A stretch of DNA of 11,801 nucleotides from contig CAYJII010000053.1 of NCBI GenBank assembly GCA_964370225.1, positions 1 to 11,801 of the forward strand. The letters are read 5' to 3'. Numbering within the stretch: position 1 is the first letter of the stretch; each line of letters opens with the position of its first letter. This document shows positions 5,579 through 11,801 of the stretch, piece by piece. The stretch is from CAYJII01 sp964370225. Its GTDB lineage: Bacteria > Bacillota > Clostridia > Oscillospirales > Ruminococcaceae. A model generated the notes under the pieces. It had not been told where the DNA came from. It was given only the letters and a program-made list of their open reading frames with translations, and made no database searches. Position numbers and translations under genes: made by a program.

Positions 5579-5636
5579 AAACAGTAATTAATTATTATGA
5601 TTTCGACTAATTTTTTATAGAGGAAAACGCTCGTGT

Positions 5637-8567
5637 ATGTGGCTTATAAAAAATAAAATAGATAAAAAATCAATAAAAGTAAAACTTGGTATTGTCTTAG
5701 TGTTTGTAGTTACTCTACAAGCACTACTTAGCGTTGCAATCATCCTTTTTATGCGTATCCCAAATAGCTTAGAAGATTATTCATATCGCTTATTTTATAA
5801 CACCGTGCAAAACCGCGAACATTATCTGAGCAACACCATGAGTGACAGATGGTCCGATATCGAAAACTACGTGGTTGATGCACAAGCACAGTACAATGAA
5901 TTTTTTATTCGCGGCAAGGAGCTAACCCAGCAGGATAAGCTTGATTATTTCATCGATACAGTAGATATTTTAACCGAAATGATTCAGTTTACAGAAACTA
6001 CTGGAGCTTTCATAATACTCGATGACGCCATGGAGAGCGGGGATGCGAACTCCGCTATTTACATCTCAACCGAAAGCGGTACTGATATAACTGAGAATAG
6101 CAGAACAAATTTAATCATTGGAGATAGAGAAATCGCTAAATTCAACCCACTCAATATTCTTGCATGCACAGAAGAAAGTTGGGTTTTAGGCACGGAGTAT
6201 AGCAAAATATTAGCCGACCCATTTTACGCAACAACCATAACCGATATCAGTGAATATTGGGGACATTGGCAAGTAAGCACTTCACTATCGAATTCTAAAG
6301 AATATATGCTGACATATAGCACACCTTTGCGAGATATCGACGGTAATCTCATCGGTGTAATCGGCGTGGAAGTCAGCCAAACCTTGCTTTATACTTTGCT
6401 ACCTGATACAGAAATTTCGAGCAATCAATATGGCTACTTTATATCCAAAATGGATAATATGACAAATCAAATCGTGCCATTTACCGCAAATGGACAGATT
6501 CAAAATTCACTGTTCACAGTAAATAAAAGCTACGAAATCGAAACTTATGATACGGATATTGCACAGCTCGCAGCTATGTTTTCAAATAGTGGCTCACTCA
6601 TTTCTGTGGCGTATGAAAAGCTGGAAGTCTACGACTCTAACAGTCCTGTTTATTCAGACGATTTGTACCTCATTGGATTAACGGATCCCGTTTCATTATC
6701 GCAACAAGCAAGCGAACTTGAAGATTCACTTGTATTGATGGTCGCTCTCTCAGTGATAGTTGGCGTTATCATCGCATATGTAGTGGGAAGATTTTTCGCG
6801 CGACCTATTGTCAGGCTCAGCAAAAAAGTAGCAATAGCGCCACATGGTGAGCGCGTTGTCTTAAAATCAACTGGCATCAGTGAAATAGATGAACTTTCTA
6901 GAGCAATCGAGCAACTCAACTTAAACATACTCGACGCCGCATTTAAGCAAGAGCAAATCATGCGTTTGATGAATGTTGGAGTTGGTTCGTTTGAGTATAA
7001 GTTGGGTGCGGACAAAGTCTTAGTTTCTTCCTATCTCAATAGCATTATGCATACTGGCGCTTCCAGCGATTACTCTGTCAATCTGCAAAAAGATGTATTT
7101 TTTAATGAACTAGAGCAACTCAAACAGAACAAAGAGCATGATTTTGAGGATACCTACAAAACTTCTGAAACACCCGAAGTTTGGCATAAAATCACCGAGC
7201 TTAGTGGGGAAACCTCCACTTTTGGCGTAGTACTCAACGTAACAAAGGACGTGCTCGAAAAACGCGCACTCAATTACGAGCGCGATTACGATATGCTCAC
7301 AGGACTATATAACCGCTCGGCATTTAGACGTTATTCCATGTCTGTTTTCACAAAAGAAAATCTTAAAAAAGCCGCTGTTATTATGCTTGACCTCGACAAT
7401 TTAAAATATGTTAACGATACTTTCGGCCACGATATGGGCGACACATATATCAAAACCTCTGCAAGATGTATAGCGGACACCTTCAACAAAAATGCCGTTG
7501 TCGGCAGGATGTCTGGAGATGAGTTTTTCGTGTTCATCTATGGTTTTGATGAGAAAAGCGAAATATTGGAATATACCGACAAATTATATCAAACACTTGA
7601 TATTAAGCAAATCACACTTTCTGATGGCACTAAATTCAAAGTAAGAATGTCGGGTGGCATTTCATGGTATAAAGAAAACTCAAGCGAGCTTGACGAACTA
7701 ATACGCTACGCAGACTTTGCCATGTACGAAGGCAAGCACACGCTAAAAGGTGAATTGCGCCAATTCGATAAAGAGGCGTATCTGTCTGACTCGTTCATGC
7801 TAAGTGGCAAAGAAGAGCTCAATAGAGTGCTTGATAACGAGTTTATCGAGTACGCATTCCAACCTATAGTCTGCGCTAAAACGGGCGATATCTACGCGTA
7901 TGAAGCACTGATGAGACCGCAAAGCGAGCTGCTCAATTCTCCTGTTAAACTGCTGCAAATCGCGGGGGCGCAATCGCAATTATGGAAAATTGAGAAGATA
8001 ACATTCTTTAAAACACTCTCGCTGTATGTGAAGTATCTCGAGCAAATAAAAGATGCCAAACTGTTTATCAACTCAGTACCAAATCAGTGGTTGAAAGAAA
8101 CTGAATACGAGGAGTTTGAGCGATTATACTCAAAATATCTAAGCAATATTGTTGTGGAGATTATCGAAACCGAACGACTTGATGATGACAGTCTACAGCA
8201 TAAAGTTAACAAAATTTTGTCATGGGGTGCAAAAATAGCACTTGATGACTATGGTGCAGGCTATAGCAATGATTTGAACCTGCTCAATGTCAACCCATAT
8301 ATTGTTAAGATCGACCGCTTTATCGTTGAGGGAATTGATGTTGACATCAACCGTCAAGCTATGTTTGCAAAAATTGCAGATTTCTGTAAACATCAAGGCA
8401 TTCATATTCTCGCAGAAGGAATTGAAACGAAAGAGCAAATGGAATATCTAATCAATCACGGAGTTGATTTTTTACAAGGTTATTACATTTCATTGCCAAT
8501 TGAAAAACCTGATTTTGATAACACAGAAATCAAAAAGCATATAACTGAAATTTTACCAACTGAATAG
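5637..8567 (+). CDS. Membrane Cache-HAMP-PAS-GGDEF-EAL cyclic-di-GMP enzyme
   Basis: A 976-residue inner-membrane signalling protein that can be predicted both to make and to break cyclic-di-GMP. Order: TM1 (17-39); an extracytoplasmic sensor (41-363) whose YSTPLRDIDGNLIGVIGVEV (227-246) is typical of dCache domains; TM2 (364-386); HAMP (385-434); a weak PAS-like domain (440-540); GGDEF with DMLTGLYNR (552-560), LDLDNLKYVNDTFGH and signature SGDEF (626-630); and EAL (735-955). The EAL catalytic set is visible: E756 of EAL, N812, E841 and E844, D870-D871, K891, E927 and E930, Q947. The first Gly of GGDEF is Ser, a variant compatible with activity. The inhibitory RxxD site, expected at 617-620, reads NKNA, so product inhibition is unlikely. 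AGAGGA (5619-5624) lies 12 bases before the ATG. It is monocistronic between two terminators. The ligand and the net activity are unknown. Confidence 0.93.
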   Translation: MWLIKNKIDKKSIKVKLGIVLVFVVTLQALLSVAIILFMRIPNSLEDYSYRLFYNTVQNREHYLSNTMSDRWSDIENYVVDAQAQYNEFFIRGKELTQQDKLDYFIDTVDILTEMIQFTETTGAFIILDDAMESGDANSAIYISTESGTDITENSRTNLIIGDREIAKFNPLNILACTEESWVLGTEYSKILADPFYATTITDISEYWGHWQVSTSLSNSKEYMLTYSTPLRDIDGNLIGVIGVEVSQTLLYTLLPDTEISSNQYGYFISKMDNMTNQIVPFTANGQIQNSLFTVNKSYEIETYDTDIAQLAAMFSNSGSLISVAYEKLEVYDSNSPVYSDDLYLIGLTDPVSLSQQASELEDSLVLMVALSVIVGVIIAYVVGRFFARPIVRLSKKVAIAPHGERVVLKSTGISEIDELSRAIEQLNLNILDAAFKQEQIMRLMNVGVGSFEYKLGADKVLVSSYLNSIMHTGASSDYSVNLQKDVFFNELEQLKQNKEHDFEDTYKTSETPEVWHKITELSGETSTFGVVLNVTKDVLEKRALNYERDYDMLTGLYNRSAFRRYSMSVFTKENLKKAAVIMLDLDNLKYVNDTFGHDMGDTYIKTSARCIADTFNKNAVVGRMSGDEFFVFIYGFDEKSEILEYTDKLYQTLDIKQITLSDGTKFKVRMSGGISWYKENSSELDELIRYADFAMYEGKHTLKGELRQFDKEAYLSDSFMLSGKEELNRVLDNEFIEYAFQPIVCAKTGDIYAYEALMRPQSELLNSPVKLLQIAGAQSQLWKIEKITFFKTLSLYVKYLEQIKDAKLFINSVPNQWLKETEYEEFERLYSKYLSNIVVEIIETERLDDDSLQHKVNKILSWGAKIALDDYGAGYSNDLNLLNVNPYIVKIDRFIVEGIDVDINRQAMFAKIADFCKHQGIHILAEGIETKEQMEYLINHGVDFLQGYYISLPIEKPDFDNTEIKKHITEILPTE

Positions 8568-8575
8568 ACGCAGCA

Positions 8576-8608
8576 AAAAAGCGATGTGAAATATTCACAT
8601 CGCTTTTT
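8576..8608. terminator. Bidirectional terminator between the GGDEF-EAL gene and guaB
   Basis: GCGATGTGAA (8581-8590) pairs perfectly with TTCACATCGC (8594-8603) around an ATA loop, flanked by AAAAA (8576-8580) and TTTTT (8604-8608). The T-run on each strand lets it serve both convergent genes. Confidence 0.93.
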
Positions 8609-8618
8609 AATATTTAAT

Positions 8619-10091
8619 TTAAACTTGAACGGAATAGTTTGGCGCTTCTTTTGTGATGTAGATATCATGCGGATGACTTTCTTTCAAGCCAGCGCCTGTA
8701 ATTCTCACAAATTGACCTTTTGAGTGAAGCTGAGAAATATTGTGGCAACCGCAATATCCCATACCTGATTTTAATCCGCCAATCATTTGGAATAGTGTCT
8801 CAGCAACAGCACCTTTATAAGGCACACGTCCCTCAACTCCCTCAGGAACAAGTTTTTTGTTGTTTTGTTGGAAGTATCTATCGCTACTGCCTTTGCTCAT
8901 AGCAGCTAAGCTACCCATTCCACGGTATACTTTAAATTGACGACCTTGGAAAATTTCGTTTTCACCAGGTGACTCTTCACAACCAGCTAGTAGAGAGCCT
9001 AGCATTACAGTTGAAGCTCCCGCAGCAATAGCTTTTACAATGTCCCCTGAATATTTTATACCACCGTCCGCGATAACAGGAATGTCATATTTTGCAGCAA
9101 TGCAAGCAGCATCATAAACCGCTGTGATTTGTGGTACACCGATACCGGATACAACCCTAGTAGTACAGATAGAACCAGGACCGATACCAACTTTTATAGC
9201 GTCAGCACCTGCTTTTATTAAATCCTCTGTAGCTTCAGCAGTCGCAACATTTCCTGCGATGATTACTGAATTAGGGTATGCAGCTTTAACTTTTTTCACG
9301 CACTCCATGATACCTTGGCTATGGCCATGTGCACTGTCTAGTACTAGCACATCAGCTTGCGCTTCCAATAAAGCACCAGCACGTTTTAGCACATCTTCAG
9401 TAACACCGATAGCAGCAGCACATAATAGTCTGTCTTTGCTATCACGAGCAGTGTTTGGATATTGCACTGCTTTCTCGATATCTTTTATTGTGATAAGCCC
9501 TTTTAAGAAGCCATCATCGTCTACAAGTGGTAACTTCTCAATTTTATTTTTTCTCAAGATTTCTTGAGCTTCTTTTAATTGTGTTCCCACAGGCGCAGTA
9601 ATCAAATGTTCTTTTGTCATAACATCTTTGATTTTAATGTTAAAATTAGTCAAAAACTTAAGGTCACGGTTTGTAATAATCCCTACAAGTTTGCCATCTA
9701 CAACGATTGGCACTCCTGAAATTTTATATTTTCCCATAAGCTCGTCCGCATCGTAAACGAAATGGTCAGGGCCTAAAGAAAACGGGTTTAAGATAACGCC
9801 ATTTTCAGAACGCTTAACCTTGTCAACTTCGTCAGCTTGTTGCTCGATTGACATATTTTTGTGGATTACGCCAACTCCACCTTCTCTTGCAATAGCGATT
9901 GCCATTTGCGCTTCAGTTACTGTATCCATAGCAGCTGAAATAATAGGAGTGTTTAAGTAAATATCTCCCGCTAACCTTGTTTTTACGCTGACATCCGCAG
10001 GTAACACATCTGATTTTGCCGGTACAAGCAACACATCATCAAAGGTCAACCCTTCTTTTATAAATTTCTGTGAAAAATTAGTTTCCAACAA
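8619..10091 (-). CDS. guaB: Inosine-5'-monophosphate dehydrogenase
   Basis: GuaB oxidises IMP to XMP with NAD+, the first committed step of GMP synthesis, as a cytoplasmic tetramer. The product has the N-terminal EGLTFDDVLLVP signature, the barrel strand PIISAAMDTVT, a CBS-domain pair (about residues 94-209) with GIITNRDL and GLITIKDIEKA, the catalytic loop GIGPGSICTTRVVSG (nucleophile Cys309 in this numbering), IADGGIKYSGD, the flap YRGMGSLAAM and the SSDRYFQ segment. At 490 residues it is full length. No ATG lies near the N-terminus: the likely start is TTG at 10091, 9 bases after GAGGA (10105-10101). TTG at 10088 is an alternative, and the upstream TTG at 10109 precedes the ribosome binding site. 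It has its own promoter, shares a terminator with the convergent gene, and diverges from lacI. No riboswitch is seen in the short leader. Confidence 0.97.
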   Translation of the reverse strand: MLETNFSQKFIKEGLTFDDVLLVPAKSDVLPADVSVKTRLAGDIYLNTPIISAAMDTVTEAQMAIAIAREGGVGVIHKNMSIEQQADEVDKVKRSENGVILNPFSLGPDHFVYDADELMGKYKISGVPIVVDGKLVGIITNRDLKFLTNFNIKIKDVMTKEHLITAPVGTQLKEAQEILRKNKIEKLPLVDDDGFLKGLITIKDIEKAVQYPNTARDSKDRLLCAAAIGVTEDVLKRAGALLEAQADVLVLDSAHGHSQGIMECVKKVKAAYPNSVIIAGNVATAEATEDLIKAGADAIKVGIGPGSICTTRVVSGIGVPQITAVYDAACIAAKYDIPVIADGGIKYSGDIVKAIAAGASTVMLGSLLAGCEESPGENEIFQGRQFKVYRGMGSLAAMSKGSSDRYFQQNNKKLVPEGVEGRVPYKGAVAETLFQMIGGLKSGMGYCGCHNISQLHSKGQFVRITGAGLKESHPHDIYITKEAPNYSVQV

Positions 10092-10098
10092 AATAACA

Positions 10099-10106
10099 CT
10101 TCCTCT
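10099..10106 (-). promoter_or_regulatory. Ribosome binding site deciding the guaB start
   Basis: AGAGGAAG on the minus strand (10106-10099) lies within the longest open frame, so the in-frame TTG at 10109 cannot be the start. The nearest suitably spaced start codons are TTG at 10091 and TTG at 10088. Confidence 0.75.
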
Positions 10107-10133
10107 CAATTATCATAGTTTTTATTATCCTTT

Positions 10134-10162
10134 ATTGTACCTTTTTTACGTAGTTTTTTCAA
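10134..10162 (-). promoter_or_regulatory. Sigma-A promoter of guaB
   Basis: On the minus strand: TTGAAA (10162-10157), a 17-base spacer and TACAAT (10139-10134), 10 of 12 consensus bases. The transcript would start near 10127, leaving a leader of only about 36 nucleotides, too short for a purine-type riboswitch. Confidence 0.8.
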
Positions 10163-10241
10163 TAGAAAAAACTTAAATATTTATTAGTAGTTTTTCAAAT
10201 GTTTTAGCTAAAATCGCTATAGTCAAAGAATTACTGTGAAA

Positions 10242-10262
10242 CTTGTGTAAAAAACACACAAG
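10242..10262. repeat. Isolated inverted repeat in the guaB-lacI spacer
   Basis: CTTGTGT (10242-10248) and ACACAAG (10256-10262) are perfect 7-base arms separated by AAAAAAC. It overlaps neither promoter and has no T-run after it on either strand. It could be an upstream operator; no known family of sites is matched with confidence. Confidence 0.45.
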
Positions 10263-10371
10263 AGTGTAGTTTAGCACGATTTTCTCTTTGTGCAAAAAAT
10301 ACATTAAATTTGATTTCTTTTGTCCAAAACTACAAATATATTATTATTCATATTTTTTTAAATAAAAACTC

Positions 10372-10400
10372 TTGTAATTTGATTTTAACTGTAGTATAGT
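10372..10400 (+). promoter_or_regulatory. Sigma-A promoter of the lacI gene
   Basis: TTGTAA (10372-10377), a 17-base spacer and TATAGT (10395-10400): 9 of 12 consensus bases. A cre-like operator begins one base after the -10 box. Confidence 0.75.
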
Positions 10401-10417
10401 TGTCGTAAACGATTACA
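10401..10417. promoter_or_regulatory. cre-like / LacI-family operator at lacI
   Basis: TGTCGTAAACGATTACA contains the palindrome TCGT-AA-ACGA (10403-10412). On the minus strand, TGTAATCGTTTACG (10417-10404) matches 13 of the 14 positions of the cre consensus TGWAANCGNTNWCA. It covers the expected transcription start, so a bound LacI-family protein would block initiation. It may serve autoregulation by the gene it precedes, or CcpA with Ser46-phosphorylated HPr. Confidence 0.6.
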
Positions 10418-10431
10418 TTTAGGAGGGAAAA

Positions 10432-11418
10432 ATGGCTACAATAAAGGAAGTTGCCTCACTTGCTGGCGTTTCTGTTGCTACTGTTTCAAGAGTGCTTAAT
10501 TCTCCTGAATGTGTAAGCAAAGACAATAGAGAACATGTTGAAAAAGCCATTGCTGAATTAAGCTATATTCCTAACTTTTTGGGCAAGAATTTACGTCAAC
10601 AACGCACAAAGAGAATTATCGTTGTTTTAAACAACATTATTAACCCCTTTTTTTCGCGAATAATAGAAGGAATTGAGGACACTGCCAAACAAGAAGGTTA
10701 CACTATTTTGATATGTGCTACCCGTGATGATAAGGATAATATCTTAAATTACATGAGTATGCTTAGCACAAAAGTTGCCGACGGTGCGATATTTTTATCA
10801 CCAGAACTTGTTAACGACGAGATTTTAAGGCTTAGTGAAATTAATCCGATAGTATGTGCGTGCGAACCGCTTAGGAGCAAGAAGGTAACATCAGTTACTG
10901 TAGATGATGAAAAAGCGAGCTTTGATGCGACAAGCTTCCTAATAAACAGCGGAAAACGAGACATCGTTTTAATCAGTGCTGGCAATACTAGTTATTCATC
11001 TATATTAAGAGAACAAGGCTTTAAAAGAGCTTTAGCTGAAAATAACATTCCGTATAATGATGATATGATTATCCCCGAGGGATACGCGTATACAGCTGGA
11101 AAAAATGCTGCAAAAAAACTGTTATTAAGAAAAAAACTGCCTAGTGCAATTTTTGCTTTAGCAGACACATCAGCTATTGGCGCAATGAAAACGCTTTCAG
11201 CTGCAGGGGTAAAAATCCCTGATGATTTAAGCATTATGGGGTTTGATAACACCGCTTTTAGCGAGATGTTTATCCCCTCGCTAACAACAGTATCTCAACC
11301 TCAGTATCAAATGGGGAAATTATCAATGGAACTTTTGCTCAAAAAAATCAAAGGCAAAAAGATTGAATATAAAAAAATTGTTGAGCATGAGATTATCCTT
11401 AGACAATCTGTTAAATAA
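10432..11418 (+). CDS. LacI-family transcriptional repressor
   Basis: A 328-residue DNA-binding repressor of the LacI/GalR family. The N-terminal helix-turn-helix is TIKEVASLAGVSVATVSRVLN (3-23), followed by a hinge region near NFLGKNLRQQ (48-57). The periplasmic-binding-protein-like effector domain shows NPFFSRIIEGIEDTA, VTVDDEKA (156-162), AIFALAD (239-245), IMGFDN (268-273) and TTVSQPQYQMG (285-295), ending LRQSVK. AGGAGGG (10421-10427) gives a clear start. It is monocistronic or co-transcribed with the oxidoreductase gene 61 bases downstream; I see no terminator between them. The likely effector is a sugar or polyol related to that enzyme's pathway. It is probably not the global CcpA, since its effector-domain sequence and gene context differ, but this is a judgement by eye. 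Confidence 0.93.
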   Translation: MATIKEVASLAGVSVATVSRVLNSPECVSKDNREHVEKAIAELSYIPNFLGKNLRQQRTKRIIVVLNNIINPFFSRIIEGIEDTAKQEGYTILICATRDDKDNILNYMSMLSTKVADGAIFLSPELVNDEILRLSEINPIVCACEPLRSKKVTSVTVDDEKASFDATSFLINSGKRDIVLISAGNTSYSSILREQGFKRALAENNIPYNDDMIIPEGYAYTAGKNAAKKLLLRKKLPSAIFALADTSAIGAMKTLSAAGVKIPDDLSIMGFDNTAFSEMFIPSLTTVSQPQYQMGKLSMELLLKKIKGKKIEYKKIVEHEIILRQSVK

Positions 11419-11479
11419 GACTTTGCTAAGACAAGGCTTATAAATAAATTTTACACTAAGAAATGGAGAGTAAATAATT

Positions 11480-11801
11480 ATGGAAAAAATCAAAGTTGGT
11501 ATCGTTGGTTGTGGCGGTATTGCAAACGGTAAACATTTACCTGCAATCAAAGACACAAGAAGAGTAGAAATCATTGCATTCTGTGATATTATCGAAGAAA
11601 GAGCTCAAAAAGCTAAAGAAGAATATGGAACTGAAGATGCAAAAGTTTTCACTGATTATAAAGAACTACTTAAAATTGAAGAAATCGAAGCAGTATATGT
11701 TTTAACTCCAAACAGATCACACAGCTTCATCACTATCGACGCTCTAAAAGCTGACAAACACGTTATGTGTGAAAAACCAATGGCTAAAACTTATGCTGAA
11801 G
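11480..11801 (+). CDS. Gfo/Idh/MocA family NAD(P)-dependent oxidoreductase (partial, 5' end)
   Basis: The first 107 codons of an enzyme that continues beyond the window. The N-terminal Rossmann fold has GIVGCGGIANGKHLPAI (7-23), an acidic CDI at the end of strand 2 (Asp36), the TPNRSH segment (76-81) and the EKP motif (98-100), whose lysine is catalytic in this family. Family members oxidise or reduce sugars, polyols such as myo-inositol, or sugar derivatives; the substrate cannot be read from this half. The start at 11480 follows GGAGAG (11464-11469) at a 10-base distance. Every Lys codon seen is AAA and every Glu codon GAA, hinting at high expression. Its position behind a LacI repressor suggests the first structural gene of a sugar or polyol catabolic operon. 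Confidence 0.92.
   Translation, partial: MEKIKVGIVGCGGIANGKHLPAIKDTRRVEIIAFCDIIEERAQKAKEEYGTEDAKVFTDYKELLKIEEIEAVYVLTPNRSHSFITIDALKADKHVMCEKPMAKTYAE

Larger units (their letters stand above)
10110..10431. other. Gene-free divergent control region between guaB and lacI
   Basis: This AT-rich stretch carries the guaB promoter at its left end and the lacI promoter, operator and ribosome binding site at its right end. Between them (about 10163-10371) I see no open frame worth calling and no terminator, only one isolated inverted repeat at 10242-10262. Confidence 0.7.

Noticed and set aside
5551..5636. Cyclic-di-GMP riboswitch before the GGDEF-EAL gene
   Set aside because: The leader is only about 85 bases, and the conserved GEMM core and tetraloop-receptor sequences are absent; only a simple hairpin is present.
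9124..9567. Long open frame (147 codons) antisense to guaB
   Set aside because: It lies wholly inside the well-supported guaB gene, has an Ala/Ser/Thr-rich shadow composition, and lacks a convincing start signal.
10092..10133. Purine or guanine riboswitch before guaB
   Set aside because: The predicted leader is about 36 nucleotides and contains no paired three-way-junction structure or terminator.
10432..11418. Assignment of the LacI-family protein as the global regulator CcpA
   Set aside because: The helix-turn-helix is shared by the whole family. The effector domain does not resemble CcpA closely by eye, and the gene sits beside a probable catabolic operon.

Overview
The window looks like a chromosomal segment of a low-GC Gram-positive bacterium, most likely a member of the Clostridia. 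The evidence is its AT-rich intergenic DNA, strong AGGAGG-type ribosome binding sites, near-consensus sigma-A promoters with 17-base spacers, the ylxM-ffh-rpsP-khpA-rimM-trmD gene order, an HPr with both His15 and Ser46, and a uridine-kinase-like protein whose C-terminus resembles clostridial nucleoside kinases. No mobile element, CRISPR array, tRNA or rRNA gene is visible. Species cannot be named from this sequence.

Layout. A nucleoside (uridine) kinase family gene on the minus strand (86-1018) diverges from a plus-strand translation and secretion operon. The shared control region (about 1036-1275) has a promoter for each direction; the plus one is a perfect TTGACA-17-TATAAT. The operon encodes YlxM and Ffh (signal recognition particle), ribosomal protein bS16, the RNA-binding protein KhpA, then after an intrinsic terminator RimM (30S maturation) and TrmD (tRNA m1G37 methyltransferase). 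rplS, the usual last gene of this cluster, is absent. A separately transcribed HPr gene (5136-5399) has its own promoter and strong terminator. Next is a 976-residue membrane protein with a Cache-like sensor, HAMP, PAS-like, GGDEF and EAL domains (5637-8567). It converges on guaB (IMP dehydrogenase, minus strand, TTG start), and the two share a bidirectional terminator. guaB diverges from a LacI-family repressor gene (10432-11418) that has a cre-like operator just after its promoter. A Gfo/Idh/MocA oxidoreductase gene follows and runs off the window.

How the genes fit together. Most of the window is housekeeping: co-translational protein targeting, ribosome assembly, tRNA modification, and nucleotide supply (uridine-kinase-like protein, IMP dehydrogenase). 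The accessory part is regulatory and metabolic: HPr for sugar transport and catabolite control, a cyclic-di-GMP enzyme sensing an extracellular ligand, and the start of a likely sugar or polyol catabolic unit under a LacI repressor. I see no clearly undescribed multi-gene system. The items most worth a second look are the bifunctional-looking cyclic-di-GMP enzyme, the operator at lacI, the palindromes in the kinase leader, the stem-loops at predicted mRNA 5' ends, and the terminator that splits the rpsP-trmD cluster.
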